From the NCBI GenBank assembly GCA_964019335.1, contig OZ025730.1:124001-188000 (forward strand): 64,000 bases of DNA. The letters are read 5' to 3'. The position numbers and the translations under genes are program-made. The notes below the pieces were generated by a model. It saw only the letters and a program-made list of their open reading frames with translations, did no database searches and had not been told where the DNA came from. This document shows, one piece after another, positions 49,798-58,314 of the stretch; the stretch's first letter is position 1, and the number at the start of each line of letters is the position of its first letter. This DNA is from Diplonema japonicum. Lineage: Eukaryota > Euglenozoa > Diplonemea > Diplonemida > Diplonemidae.

Positions 49798-52593
49798 TCA
49801 AGAAGACATTGGGAAAGGCAACAGTGCATTCGTGGCGGCAGCGGTGAGATCATCATCAGAAAGGTGTGCGGAGACAGTGCTGTTGTCACCCTTGCAGATT
49901 TTAGAAGAACCCGAAGGGGTATGCACACTATTACTCGCAACGCTCATCGTCATGTCAGCCGGCTTGCCGCAGGTGGAGATATAACCAGTATTGGAAGTGG
50001 TTTGGCATAGGTTGTTGTAGAAAGCATCATTGTTCCCGTTTTGAAAACAGTCCTGGACATACCCGTACACGTTGTTGTACTGGTGGTTCCACTGCCCGCC
50101 GAAATCGCACTTCAGCCCGACATACGCATACACAAAGTAATTGTGATGTGTGAGGTAGTGGCTGCTCCCGTCATCGTTGTCAATGGCAGCTTGGCTGGCG
50201 TACACTGCCAAAACAAAATTGTGCCGTAACTGGCGGAACATCGACAATGTTGTGGGGCCCGTTGCAGGGATATGGCCAGGCATGTCGCCCGTAACGTTGT
50301 TCTTATTCATCACACGGTGCATTCCGATCTCTGTGATGTACGGGACTCTGTCCCAGCTGTTGAAAGGGCCGTGGTCGCCGCTCTCTCTGACACAGTTCGT
50401 CAGCAGGTTGCCCTCCATGATGTCTCCACCTCCGAAGCCGTCGTTGAAGTTCACACCCGCACGTGGGCCGTTGAAATGCACGTTTCGCGCAAGGTATGTC
50501 CCCGACGTGACTGCTTGGAACCACATGGCGCTCTGCTTCTGCCATATCCCTATCTCCCTTACAAGGTTTCCTGTGATTTTGGTGTCCCGCGGTTGGTTCC
50601 CGTTCCTCCCATCCGGGCCGATGTTGTAAGGTAGCTTATGAGAGCATGCCTCGTCAAGGCAGGGCGACGTGCTGCCCCAGGCTGCCATTGCCGTGTCGCC
50701 TATCCAGCTGAACTCGTTGTTGGAGACCGTCACGTTCCTGTTGTAGTTGCTGAGGAACACCCCGTTGCCGTCCACGCGTGTTATGTGATTGTTGTCGATG
50801 GTGATTAGTTCCGCACCTTCGATCAGAACCGCTCCCGATCTCTGGAGGGCCCAGTCCCCTCCACTGGGCATCCCATGTTTGTCCGCCTCGTCTGTGCCAA
50901 GGTATGTCAGTGCTGCATCTCTGATGACCAGTCCACGGATGGCTACGTTGCGCACAGGTGTTGCCTGCGATCCGGTGATGTTGAAGATCACCTTTGTTTG
51001 TGTTGCCACGAACTCCTCGTTCCCCGTCGGTGTTTCCGTCCCGTTGAATGTGTAGTACAGAGCACCTTCCTCGGCGTCGTAGAAGTACTCGCCGGGCGCG
51101 TCGCACTCCTCCTTCACGTTCTCGATCCACCACTCGCTGTGCGTCTTGATGCCCTCGCCACCGTTGTTGCACCCTGTGGTCTGGTCGAAGGTCATCGTCT
51201 GCGACGTCTTGTCAATCCCGTCGACGAGGCAAAGGTTGGAGTACCACCTCCCGTTTGCCCTCCACGCCTGCACAACTGCACCCTTCGGGTTGGAGTAGTT
51301 CGCCGCCTGCGGGAGGATGCCTGCATAGGAGAGCCCACTAGGTGCCATGTGTGTGTAGAGGTTGCCGTTTCGAGGGGAGTTCGCAGAACACCAGTACCCT
51401 GAAGGCGGCGACAGCTTGGTGCTGCAGAACCCGTTCATGCCGAGGTTGAAGCGGCCCCAGTCTCCCATGCCGGTCCATGTGGAACCGCCTTCTTCGGAAC
51501 TAGGCCACTCCACGCTGGGCCAGTTGGTCCCATTTGCCACAAGCTCAATGGTGCTAGCGAATTTCTCTGTCTGGTTCATAGGGGGCAGCCACTTGGTGGT
51601 TCCGGTGATCCACCCCTGTGCGTACGTACCATGCCCCATGGCAGGGTCCGTCGAGATGTACCAATGCCCGGACATCTCGGGCGCACCGTTGGGGTACTTG
51701 GCTCGCACAGCACGTGCCGTGCCCACCCTGAGCCCCGTGACCTCGCCAAGGTCCTGTCCCTTGACGTCCAAACGCCAGGTGTTCTGCTGGGCGAAGCGGG
51801 AGGAGATGATGTCGTTTTGCGGGTGGGGCGACCAGAACTCGCTGACGGTCCCGAAGCATTGGTTGGCCCAGCCACCGGCCACAGACGCGCCCATTAAAGT
51901 GACGGAGTGGAAGGTGCCCTTCGTGCTGTTCTTCGCAGCTGCTTCGCAGTCGCCGATGCTGCTGAACATTCCGAGGTACTTGACATCTGGTGTGTCTGCC
52001 TTGCTCTGCGCCCTGTTGTACACGTTGTCCACATTAGAGTACGCCGCCCAATGGGGTGGGGTGACCTTGTAGGGTGACCACGCTGCTAAGGTGTTTTGGA
52101 CAGGGATGCCGCCTCTGACGATGGCCTCCTCGCCCTCATAGTTCTGGATGACAAGGTTGTTGTGGTCCGGCGTGACTAAGATCTGAGTTGTGTGGTAGGA
52201 CCCTGCCCGCAGTACGATGGTGACATTGCCCGCCACGCCCTTCGCTGCTGCGACGGCGTTCTTTAAAGTGTTGAAAGGTGATGTTTTGCTTCCAGTGCCC
52301 CCGCTTGCGGCATTGGAGTCCGTGTATATGACCAAGCCTGCAGTAGGGGTGGGGAAGGTAGGGGGCGTCCATTTATCTTCTTCGGAAGGAGAAGGTACAC
52401 CGCACGCCTGCAGCTGTAGGGCATCGTAAAGCGTCTTGAATTCTCCTCTTTGAGGGAGCGTCTTTTTCCCGAAGTCCCACGCATGCTCTCGTACCTTGCA
52501 GTCGTAGCTGGCGGGGATACCAAGAGGCGTGCCAGGGTTGACAAATGGCGGCGGGCTAGCCAGTGCTGCTATCAAAATCACCCCGTGTAACAT
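49798..52593 (-). CDS. Secreted right-handed beta-helix protein (pectate-lyase-like fold), 931 aa
   Basis: The ATG at 52593 is chosen because it begins a signal peptide (MLHGVILIAALAS); the open frame continues upstream only through a TTG. Residues ~85-130 (VIYTDSNAASGGTGSKTSPF ... VTIVLRAGSYH) match the DUF1565-type start of parallel beta-helix polysaccharide-active proteins. Later repeats of the kind 'VAIRGLVIRDA', 'ITIDNNHITRVDGNGVFLSN', 'NVTVSNNEFSWIGDTAM' and 'DTKITGNLVREIG' are beta-helix rungs. It is likely a polysaccharide lyase or glycosidase; the exact family and catalytic residues are not identified. Many N-glycosylation sites. Confidence 0.87.
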   Translation of the reverse strand: MLHGVILIAALASPPPFVNPGTPLGIPASYDCKVREHAWDFGKKTLPQRGEFKTLYDALQLQACGVPSPSEEDKWTPPTFPTPTAGLVIYTDSNAASGGTGSKTSPFNTLKNAVAAAKGVAGNVTIVLRAGSYHTTQILVTPDHNNLVIQNYEGEEAIVRGGIPVQNTLAAWSPYKVTPPHWAAYSNVDNVYNRAQSKADTPDVKYLGMFSSIGDCEAAAKNSTKGTFHSVTLMGASVAGGWANQCFGTVSEFWSPHPQNDIISSRFAQQNTWRLDVKGQDLGEVTGLRVGTARAVRAKYPNGAPEMSGHWYISTDPAMGHGTYAQGWITGTTKWLPPMNQTEKFASTIELVANGTNWPSVEWPSSEEGGSTWTGMGDWGRFNLGMNGFCSTKLSPPSGYWCSANSPRNGNLYTHMAPSGLSYAGILPQAANYSNPKGAVVQAWRANGRWYSNLCLVDGIDKTSQTMTFDQTTGCNNGGEGIKTHSEWWIENVKEECDAPGEYFYDAEEGALYYTFNGTETPTGNEEFVATQTKVIFNITGSQATPVRNVAIRGLVIRDAALTYLGTDEADKHGMPSGGDWALQRSGAVLIEGAELITIDNNHITRVDGNGVFLSNYNRNVTVSNNEFSWIGDTAMAAWGSTSPCLDEACSHKLPYNIGPDGRNGNQPRDTKITGNLVREIGIWQKQSAMWFQAVTSGTYLARNVHFNGPRAGVNFNDGFGGGDIMEGNLLTNCVRESGDHGPFNSWDRVPYITEIGMHRVMNKNNVTGDMPGHIPATGPTTLSMFRQLRHNFVLAVYASQAAIDNDDGSSHYLTHHNYFVYAYVGLKCDFGGQWNHQYNNVYGYVQDCFQNGNNDAFYNNLCQTTSNTGYISTCGKPADMTMSVASNSVHTPSGSSKICKGDNSTVSAHLSDDDLTAAATNALLPFPMSS

Positions 52594-52664
52594 GGCTTTA
52601 GTAGGATTATGCGGTAAATTGTTGTAAAACAAGAAGAAAAAAAAAAATTTTTTTTTGCTTGTTT

Positions 52665-52698
<34 letters not shown>

Positions 52699-52758
52699 AA
52701 TAAGTATAAGTTGGGAGAAAGAGCGAGAGGGAGGGATTTTTTTTTTTTTTAATATAAA

Positions 52759-53125
52759 CCCTTATGCAGCCCAACTGTAGAAGCAGATTATGGGGGGGGG
52801 GTTTTTTTTTCAGGGAGGTTTTCGGAGCCACAGTGATGAATCGCAGTATTTCTTTCAGCTCTTCAACACCGAAGAGGTAAACTACGTTTTCGAGCAAATC
52901 AAAGTGCACCACAAAGAACACCAGTAAACAACGTTTTCTGTAGTGGATGTATTGTCCTGATAAGCCGCAACGTAAGCGAGAGCAGCAGGGTACTGTCTCG
53001 ACTTTCTCAAAAAAAATGGGGCTTTGGTTGCAACACTATTTGGCGTTAAGTGTGCAGCGTGGTGGGGGGTCTATCTTGTGTTGTTAAAAAAAAAAAAATC
53101 AAATTACCCCATGGCTGCATAAGGG
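52759..53125. mobile_element. piggyBac-type MITE
   Basis: 367 bp with ends CCCTTATGCAGCCCAAC and GGCTGCATAAGGG, closely related to the ends of the 24.5-kb element. The right flank is TTAA; the left is TAAA, a likely mutated TTAA. Inside, the plus strand at ~52830-52925 reads YFFQLFNTEEVNYVFEQIKV, like the N-terminal region of piggyBac transposases. Confidence 0.75.
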
Positions 53126-53176
53126 TTAAAAAGGGGTAGGAAAAAAAAAAAAAAAAACCCGTATCGTTCTATTTAT

Positions 53177-53908
53177 ATATGAGCTCGTCCGGACGAAAAT
53201 GTCAACACTTTTTTGGGCACCTCCAAAAATATATGGCGCCGCATAGCCCCCGAAAATCCGGTTTTTTACACCCTATTTTTTGGCTTTTTCAAGGGGTTCC
53301 TAAGGGACTTTAACCTTTTTCAGAAAAACCAATTCTTAACACTTGTCTGCTCATGCATAGCTTTGGCATTGGTATCTTTGGGGTCAAACTTTCATTCTCA
53401 ACCCATCTGCTGAGGGTTTTCCTTTTCTTTTGCACTCATAATACTTTAAAAGTGAAAAGTTTGCTTTTTTAAGGGATTTTAAAGGGATTTTAGCCTTAAA
53501 TAGGCGAAAATGGCACTTTAAGGGTAAGGTCTCCCCACCCCATTTTAATAGTGATTTAGAGTCCAGCCCACCCAAAATGACCCCAAAGATTTCACAGATT
53601 TTCAATCTGCGTCCATTCCTCCTGTCGCTTTTCACGGAAAAACGAAAATAAAAAAATGGAGTCTGGGTTATTTGTAACTTCCAAATTGAATCGTTTGCCA
53701 AAAAACCATTCTAAAAAACATGTTTTTGCACGTGCGTTTTAAAAATAAAACAAACGGCGAGCATTTTGACCTATTTGGTGTTCAAGCTTAGACTGCATTT
53801 CTGCACACAAAGTGGTGTCGGACTACTTTTTTACTTAGAAATTTAACGGGGGTTTTCTGCCGCATAGGAGGGTCATTTGTTGACATTTTTTTCCGGACGA
53901 GCTCATAT
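53177..53908. mobile_element. Non-autonomous DNA element with ATATGAGCTCGTCCGGA inverted ends
   Basis: 732 bp bounded by inverted repeats: ATATGAGCTCGTCCGGACGA then AAATGTCAACA at the left, and the complement with two mismatches at the right; further weak match extends to CCGCATAG. No coding capacity apart from a meaningless 105-codon frame. The superfamily is unknown. Confidence 0.8.
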
Positions 53909-53938
53909 TGTTTTAGCTGTATCCTTTCCCCCCCGCTC

Positions 53939-53969
<31 letters not shown>

Positions 53970-54894
53970 GTCGGTAAAACCTATTTTCTTTTTCATGAAA
54001 AAAGAATAAGACTTGTTATTTCACTTGTGGTGGTGTGTTTTTGACTCGTTTAAAGTGTGCCGCACTCGCTCAGCTAGCGATATAAGCACCTCACTCGCCA
54101 AAACCTCTGCCTACCGACCAGTGAAATCATAGGGTCTTCGTTCTCATGAAATAAATAGGTGTTCTCTTTATCCCGCTCTTTCCCTCCCCCGTATTTTTTT
54201 CTTTTTTTTTTTCTCTCTTTTCTTTTTTTTCTTTTTTTTTTCCCTTCTTCCCGAAGGGTGCGTTCAAGGGGAGACAAAAAAAAATCTTTGGTGATTTTTT
54301 TTTTTTTTTTTGTCTCACATAGGGTACCTTACATAAAGAAGAATTTCTTTCTTTTTTGCAAAAGTGTTAGCAACGAAACACTCAGTAGAAGAAAAAAGAA
54401 AAAAAAAGAAGAAGAAGAAAAAAAAAGAGACATTTAAGAAAGAAAAAGAGGGATTGTTTTTTTTTTTTTTTTTTTGAACATACTATTGTGGAAAAGAAAA
54501 ATAAAAAAGAATACTATTAGCTGCTCAAGCGTAAAAAATGAGAATATTTTTATTTGGTAAAAATAAAGGGGGGAAAAAAGGGGGGGGGGAACTAATAACG
54601 CTCGTGCGCACAAAACAAAAGTTGCCTAGGGGAAGAATGGAGAACAAAAAAAAAAAAAAAATACTGTAAAATGAAAAAGTGCCGGACTGATAAAGCCCGA
54701 GTTTTACTGACGTCGAGGAATTTGTCAGGCCTGGACCATTTTTTTTTCCGTCCAGGGGATTCCTGGCGTCAGGACTTTTGTCAGTGCATTTAGACATTGT
54801 CAGAGCGACGATTTTTTTTTTTTTTCTTTACAGTGATATTTCTTTATGACTTTTGTTATTTTCACGCGAGTATTTCTTTTTTTTTTTTTTTTAA
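53909..54894. other. Spacer with fold-back relative and short repeats
   Basis: Contains a piece similar to the 17.7-kb palindrome (54019-54055), T-rich tracts and, at 54540-54615, an inverted and interrupted copy of the repeat at 10798-10833. No gene supported. Confidence 0.4.
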
Positions 54895-54925
54895 ATATTG
54901 CTCGGCACAAGTTTTGCATAAAGTG
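54895..54925 (-). repeat. Dispersed repeat, partial copy C
   Basis: TTGCTCGGCACAAGTTTTGC and ATAAAGTG match the core of copies A and B; only ~30 bp remain. It lies 44 bp beyond the stop of the 205-aa gene. Confidence 0.65.
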
Positions 54926-54968
54926 ATACTCTTCTCCCCCCCCCTCTCTCTTTCTCTCTCTCCCTCCC

Positions 54969-55586
54969 TCACACATACTGAAGAAGTTGGAACCTCAACA
55001 GCCCCACAGGGCACCAGGCCTCCAGGGAGAACTGGGTACCAGCATCGCCTCCAGCCTCTTCTATAATGTAGCTCCCGCTGCTTTGTGAAAATACAAGGTC
55101 TATAACTGCCAAGCAAGGCTTCTTGGGAAGGAGTTCTGTCAGGGTGTGGGTGGAAAGAGGGAGAGAAAGTATCGAAGACGTGAGAGTCTGGGAAGAAGAG
55201 GAAGAGAGCCAAAGAGGCTCTTTGTGATCGCAGACCCAGTCAACACAAAGCATGTGTGTGTCGTTCTCTTCAATTTCCTGAAAGGAATCGGGGCAGCCAG
55301 GGCAGCCTGGCTTGTTCCCCTCTTCAAGTGAAGGTTTAGTTGCGGTGCTGTGTCCTTTTATTTTCAGCAACCATTTCATTAGCATAGCCCGCTCCACGGC
55401 GTTTGGGCCGTCTTCCACCCTGGGAAACAAGAATTCATTCAGCAAGCTTCGCAGTTCTACTTCTGGTACACCCTCCAAATCGCTCACCTCCAAGCAGCCG
55501 GAGAGTGCCAACCACTCCTCAAACTCACCCCAGAGCCCTTTTCGTGCCTTTTCCATCCATTTTCTTGCCTCGTTTTTTGGATCCAT
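54969..55586 (-). CDS. Hypothetical protein, 205 aa
   Basis: ATG follows a ~26-base A run with TTTAG just upstream. The N-terminal ~75 residues look helical and SAM/EF-like (WGEFEEWLALSGCLEVSDLE ... LRSLLNEFLFPRVEDG), the rest is Ser-rich with scattered Cys (CPGCPDS). No family recognised. Codon composition contrasts with its flanks, supporting a real gene. Confidence 0.6.
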   Translation of the reverse strand: MDPKNEARKWMEKARKGLWGEFEEWLALSGCLEVSDLEGVPEVELRSLLNEFLFPRVEDGPNAVERAMLMKWLLKIKGHSTATKPSLEEGNKPGCPGCPDSFQEIEENDTHMLCVDWVCDHKEPLWLSSSSSQTLTSSILSLPLSTHTLTELLPKKPCLAVIDLVFSQSSGSYIIEEAGGDAGTQFSLEAWCPVGLLRFQLLQYV

Positions 55587-55873
55587 TTTTTTTTTTTTTT
55601 TTTTTTTTTGCTAAACCCTTAAAAAGTTTTCCCCGTCCGATGGTTTGGGCATCTATAGAATAAAAAAAATAATAATAAAGGGGGAGCAAAAAAAAAAAAA
55701 AAAAAAAGCGGGGGAGGGTAATGAGGAGAAATCATCAACAAAAAATAATGTGGGGGGGGGGAAGGGAAAAGCGGGTTTTTTTCAAACTTTTTTTTCTTTT
55801 TCGCTAGGGGTAAAAAAAAAAAAAAATGGGGGAGAAAGAGAGGGGAGAAGGGGGGGGGGGGGGGGGGGGAAAT
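55587..55873. other. Homopolymer-rich spacer
   Basis: Purine strings and G-runs; nothing else seen. The TTTAG at 55611-55615 (coding strand) is a candidate splice acceptor for the 205-aa gene. Confidence 0.4.
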
Positions 55874-56443
55874 CTAATATTCTTGATCATTTGCGAACAT
55901 TCCGTTTTCGTTGATCATACCATTGAAGGCCAGCACCTCTGCGACTCTCTTGGTGGGGAAGTTGTCACGGCCACCAAATTCGTCAAAACCGATGATAGAA
56001 TTGTTTGTCTTCCCTCCTTCAACAAGCATGAGTGTGGGGAGCATGTACACATTGAACTTCTCAGCCATGCCCTCAACCTTCTCAGCGTGTAGCTTGCAGA
56101 ACAGGGTCTCCCAGTGCTTGGGGGCCAGCTTGTCAAGGTGGGCGTTTAAGATCTTGCATCTCTCTGTTGCGTCTCTGTAGAAATGAACCACGACCCTCTC
56201 GTTCCCCTTGCAGAATTTGAAGAATTGTTCGGGAGTCTCGATTTCCTGCACCACCCCGTGGCCCTTCTTGATCCATTTGTCCTTCTGTTCCCTCATTTTT
56301 TTAAGCTGGGCCATCCGCTTCCTCCGGATAACCTCCATGTCGTCCTCCTCCATTGTGTCCAATTTACCAATTTCATTGTCGATTTCCTGTTCGACGATTT
56401 CGGCCGCCGCCACCAGCTGCTGCTCCAAGATTGCTTGCTGCAT
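55874..56443 (-). CDS. TXNDC9-like (phosducin-like) thioredoxin-fold protein, 189 aa
   Basis: Cytosolic cofactor of the CCT chaperonin by family. A helical N-terminus (MQQAILEQQLVAAAEIVEQE) and charged linker are followed by a thioredoxin fold (~80-185): VVHFYRDATERCKILNAHLD, FNVYMLPTLMLVEGGKT (cis-Pro region) and IIGFDEFGGRDNFPT. The redox CxxC is absent, as usual in TXNDC9, with one Cys at the equivalent place. The ATG at 56443 directly follows a poly(A) leader; the frame extends upstream only through leader sequence. Length is close to the family's ~220. Confidence 0.92.
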   Translation of the reverse strand: MQQAILEQQLVAAAEIVEQEIDNEIGKLDTMEEDDMEVIRRKRMAQLKKMREQKDKWIKKGHGVVQEIETPEQFFKFCKGNERVVVHFYRDATERCKILNAHLDKLAPKHWETLFCKLHAEKVEGMAEKFNVYMLPTLMLVEGGKTNNSIIGFDEFGGRDNFPTKRVAEVLAFNGMINENGMFANDQEY

Positions 56444-56594
56444 TTTTTTTTTTTTTTTTTTTTTTTGATGGATCTGGTTTTTTTTTGTGAAAATATATAT
56501 TTTTTTAGAGTAATACAAATAGCTGATTACGCTGCCATCAATTTTATTTATTTATCTTTTTTTTTTTTTTTTTTTTTTTTTAATCTCGACAATT

Positions 56595-56810
56595 ATGAAA
56601 TCCACACTAATCGGTCACCGTTCTGCGGTTGCTGTCTGGTGCCTGCGGTGGCTGTTTGTCGCGATGAGATGGACGGCGTCTGGGCGAGGAACATTACATG
56701 GAGTCGTGCTAGGTAAGGGGCTGTTTGGCTCGAGGAGAAGAGTGGTCTCCTGTTGTAGCCGTGTGCCGTCGGGCCCCCAAGATGTCGCAGGGTATGCACC
56801 CTCGACTTAG
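56595..56810 (+). CDS. Doubtful plus-strand ORF, 71 aa
   Basis: A GC-richer stretch of 216 bp between two minus-strand genes. On the plus strand an ATG after a T run opens 71 codons with a hydrophobic centre (AVAVWCLRWLFVAMRW). The minus strand is also nearly open. Because every other gene reads minus, this could equally be an untranslated or relic segment. No homology recognised. Confidence 0.2.
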   Translation: MKSTLIGHRSAVAVWCLRWLFVAMRWTASGRGTLHGVVLGKGLFGSRRRVVSCCSRVPSGPQDVAGYAPST

Positions 56811-56888
56811 CTTTGGCAGGGAAAGCAGTACGCCCCCCTCTCTCTGCACTTTTCTGGATGCGAAAAAAAAAAAAAAAAAAAAAAACAT

Positions 56889-57064
56889 TTACGGCTTAAC
56901 CTGCTCTTCGTGTGGCAGGTCCGCCATCATCTTCAGTGCTATTATTTGCCTCACCCGTCTCCAAAACGCTTCGGGTTCGTCATGCTGCAAAAAACCCTCC
57001 TTTGTCGCCATCTTGTGTGCAACCTTTCCGTAGAGCTCGACACCGAGACTGATAAATACCTAGG

Positions 57065-57099
<35 letters not shown>

Positions 57100-57438
57100 G
57101 GTCACACCTCCTTCGCCTGTTTCGTGTTTTTCTCTCCGAATGAATAAATGGCCTCTGAGAAGAAACGGGTTCGTTCTTCTTCACCAGCCATCTGGAGGGG
57201 ATTTTTTTTTTTTTTTTGCGAGGCATACTTCAATTCGGAATACAAATTCTTCGCGGGACACACCGCCCGCCGGTGGCGGGAGGATCGCATCCTTCGCCAC
57301 CGCGCTTTCTATCAAATCGTCGTCCATTCTCTCCACCCGTTTGAAGCTTTGTGCTCTGGGCCGTAGTATTTCCTCATAGAGGCTTCTCCTCGCAGTTCCC
57401 CTTAATGGAAGGCTCAGCTTCCTGGCAGCTGCTTTCAT
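56889..57438 (-). CDS. Hypothetical small helical protein, three exons, 154 aa
   Basis: Exons 57229-57438, 57108-57191 and 56889-57059; introns of 37 and 48 bp, both with poly(A), phases 0 and 0. The protein begins MKAAARKLSLPLRGTARRSL, a likely mitochondrial presequence, and continues ..SREEFVFRIEMAGEEERTR.. and ..KQAKEVFISLGVELYGKVAH.. to a helical C-terminus ending PHEEQVKP. Joining the exons turns three short unrelated frames into one smooth protein. The second intron has a GTGTG donor instead of GTAT. Family not recognised; a mitochondrial complex subunit is possible. Confidence 0.68.
57060..57107 (-). other. Intron 2 of the 154-aa gene, 48 bp
   Basis: GTGTGACCC, ~30 A, CCCCTAG. The only intron here without GTAT. 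Confidence 0.65.
57192..57228 (-). other. Intron 1 of the 154-aa gene, 37 bp
   Basis: GTATGCCTCGC, ~16 A, TCCCCTCCAG. Phase 0. Confidence 0.7.
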
Positions 57439-57444
57439 TTCCCC

Positions 57445-57479
<35 letters not shown>

Positions 57480-58052
57480 CCCGGGGAACTAAGATCGAAA
57501 AAAAGAAAGAAAAAAAAAAGAAATAGCCGTGGAAGTTGGGGAAGGGGAGCGGGGAATATATGATACTAAAGATGGGGGGAGGAGGGGGGGGGGGGGGGGG
57601 GGATTTGAAACTACAACGATTTTAGGAGTAAGTCCTACCGTAAAGAACCGTCATCAAAGCAAAAAGAAAACACGGTGGATGAACCATGGGATAAGTAAAA
57701 GGGCAAAACCGAAAAAGGGAATTTAAAAAAACAAAAAAAAAAAAAAGAAAGAAACAGGAGGGGGTTTTCCCCTTTCTTTCTTTCTTTCTTTTTTCCTCCC
57801 CTCTTGGTACTCCCGATGATAATCGCTGGTGCGCGTTTGTTTTTCCTCTTTTTTTTTTTTTTTTTTTCTGTTTCTTTTTTCCTCTCTTTTCTCTTATTTC
57901 TTCTTTTGTTCCCCCCCCCCTTTTTTTGTCAAAACATTAATTACCGAAATGGGTGGAAAAGTGATTGGAGAAAAAAAAAAAAGAAAAACACTTGATCAAA
58001 TAAACAAAAAAGAGGGTGAAAAAAAAGGGGGGGGGGGGTTGTGTTGAGGGAA
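57439..58052. other. Spacer
   Basis: Homopolymers and TTTC strings between RPA1's stop and the 154-aa gene. No gene seen. Confidence 0.45.
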
Positions 58053-58181
58053 TCAGTGCTTCCTCGCCTTCTTTGGTTTTGATTCCACCACCTGCACAGG
58101 GAAGTCCTCATCATCTTCCGCAAGAGCAGCTTGCCCGTATACAGGCGCACGTTTAAGCGGAGCTTCACCTTTGTGAGAATT

Positions 58182-58212
<31 letters not shown>

Positions 58213-58283
58213 CGACTAAATTCCTTGACGCCTTTGATGCAAAAGAAGAAGAACTTTTTGAAAGCTCCCTGTGGGGGGTTTGA

Positions 58284-58314
<31 letters not shown>

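Noticed and set aside
52594-52632. Upstream start of the beta-helix protein at 52632
   Set aside because: The codon is TTG, and the ATG at 52593 begins a proper signal peptide.
53384-53701. 105-codon frame inside the 732-bp element
   Set aside because: AT-rich composition, no homology, and location inside a non-autonomous element.
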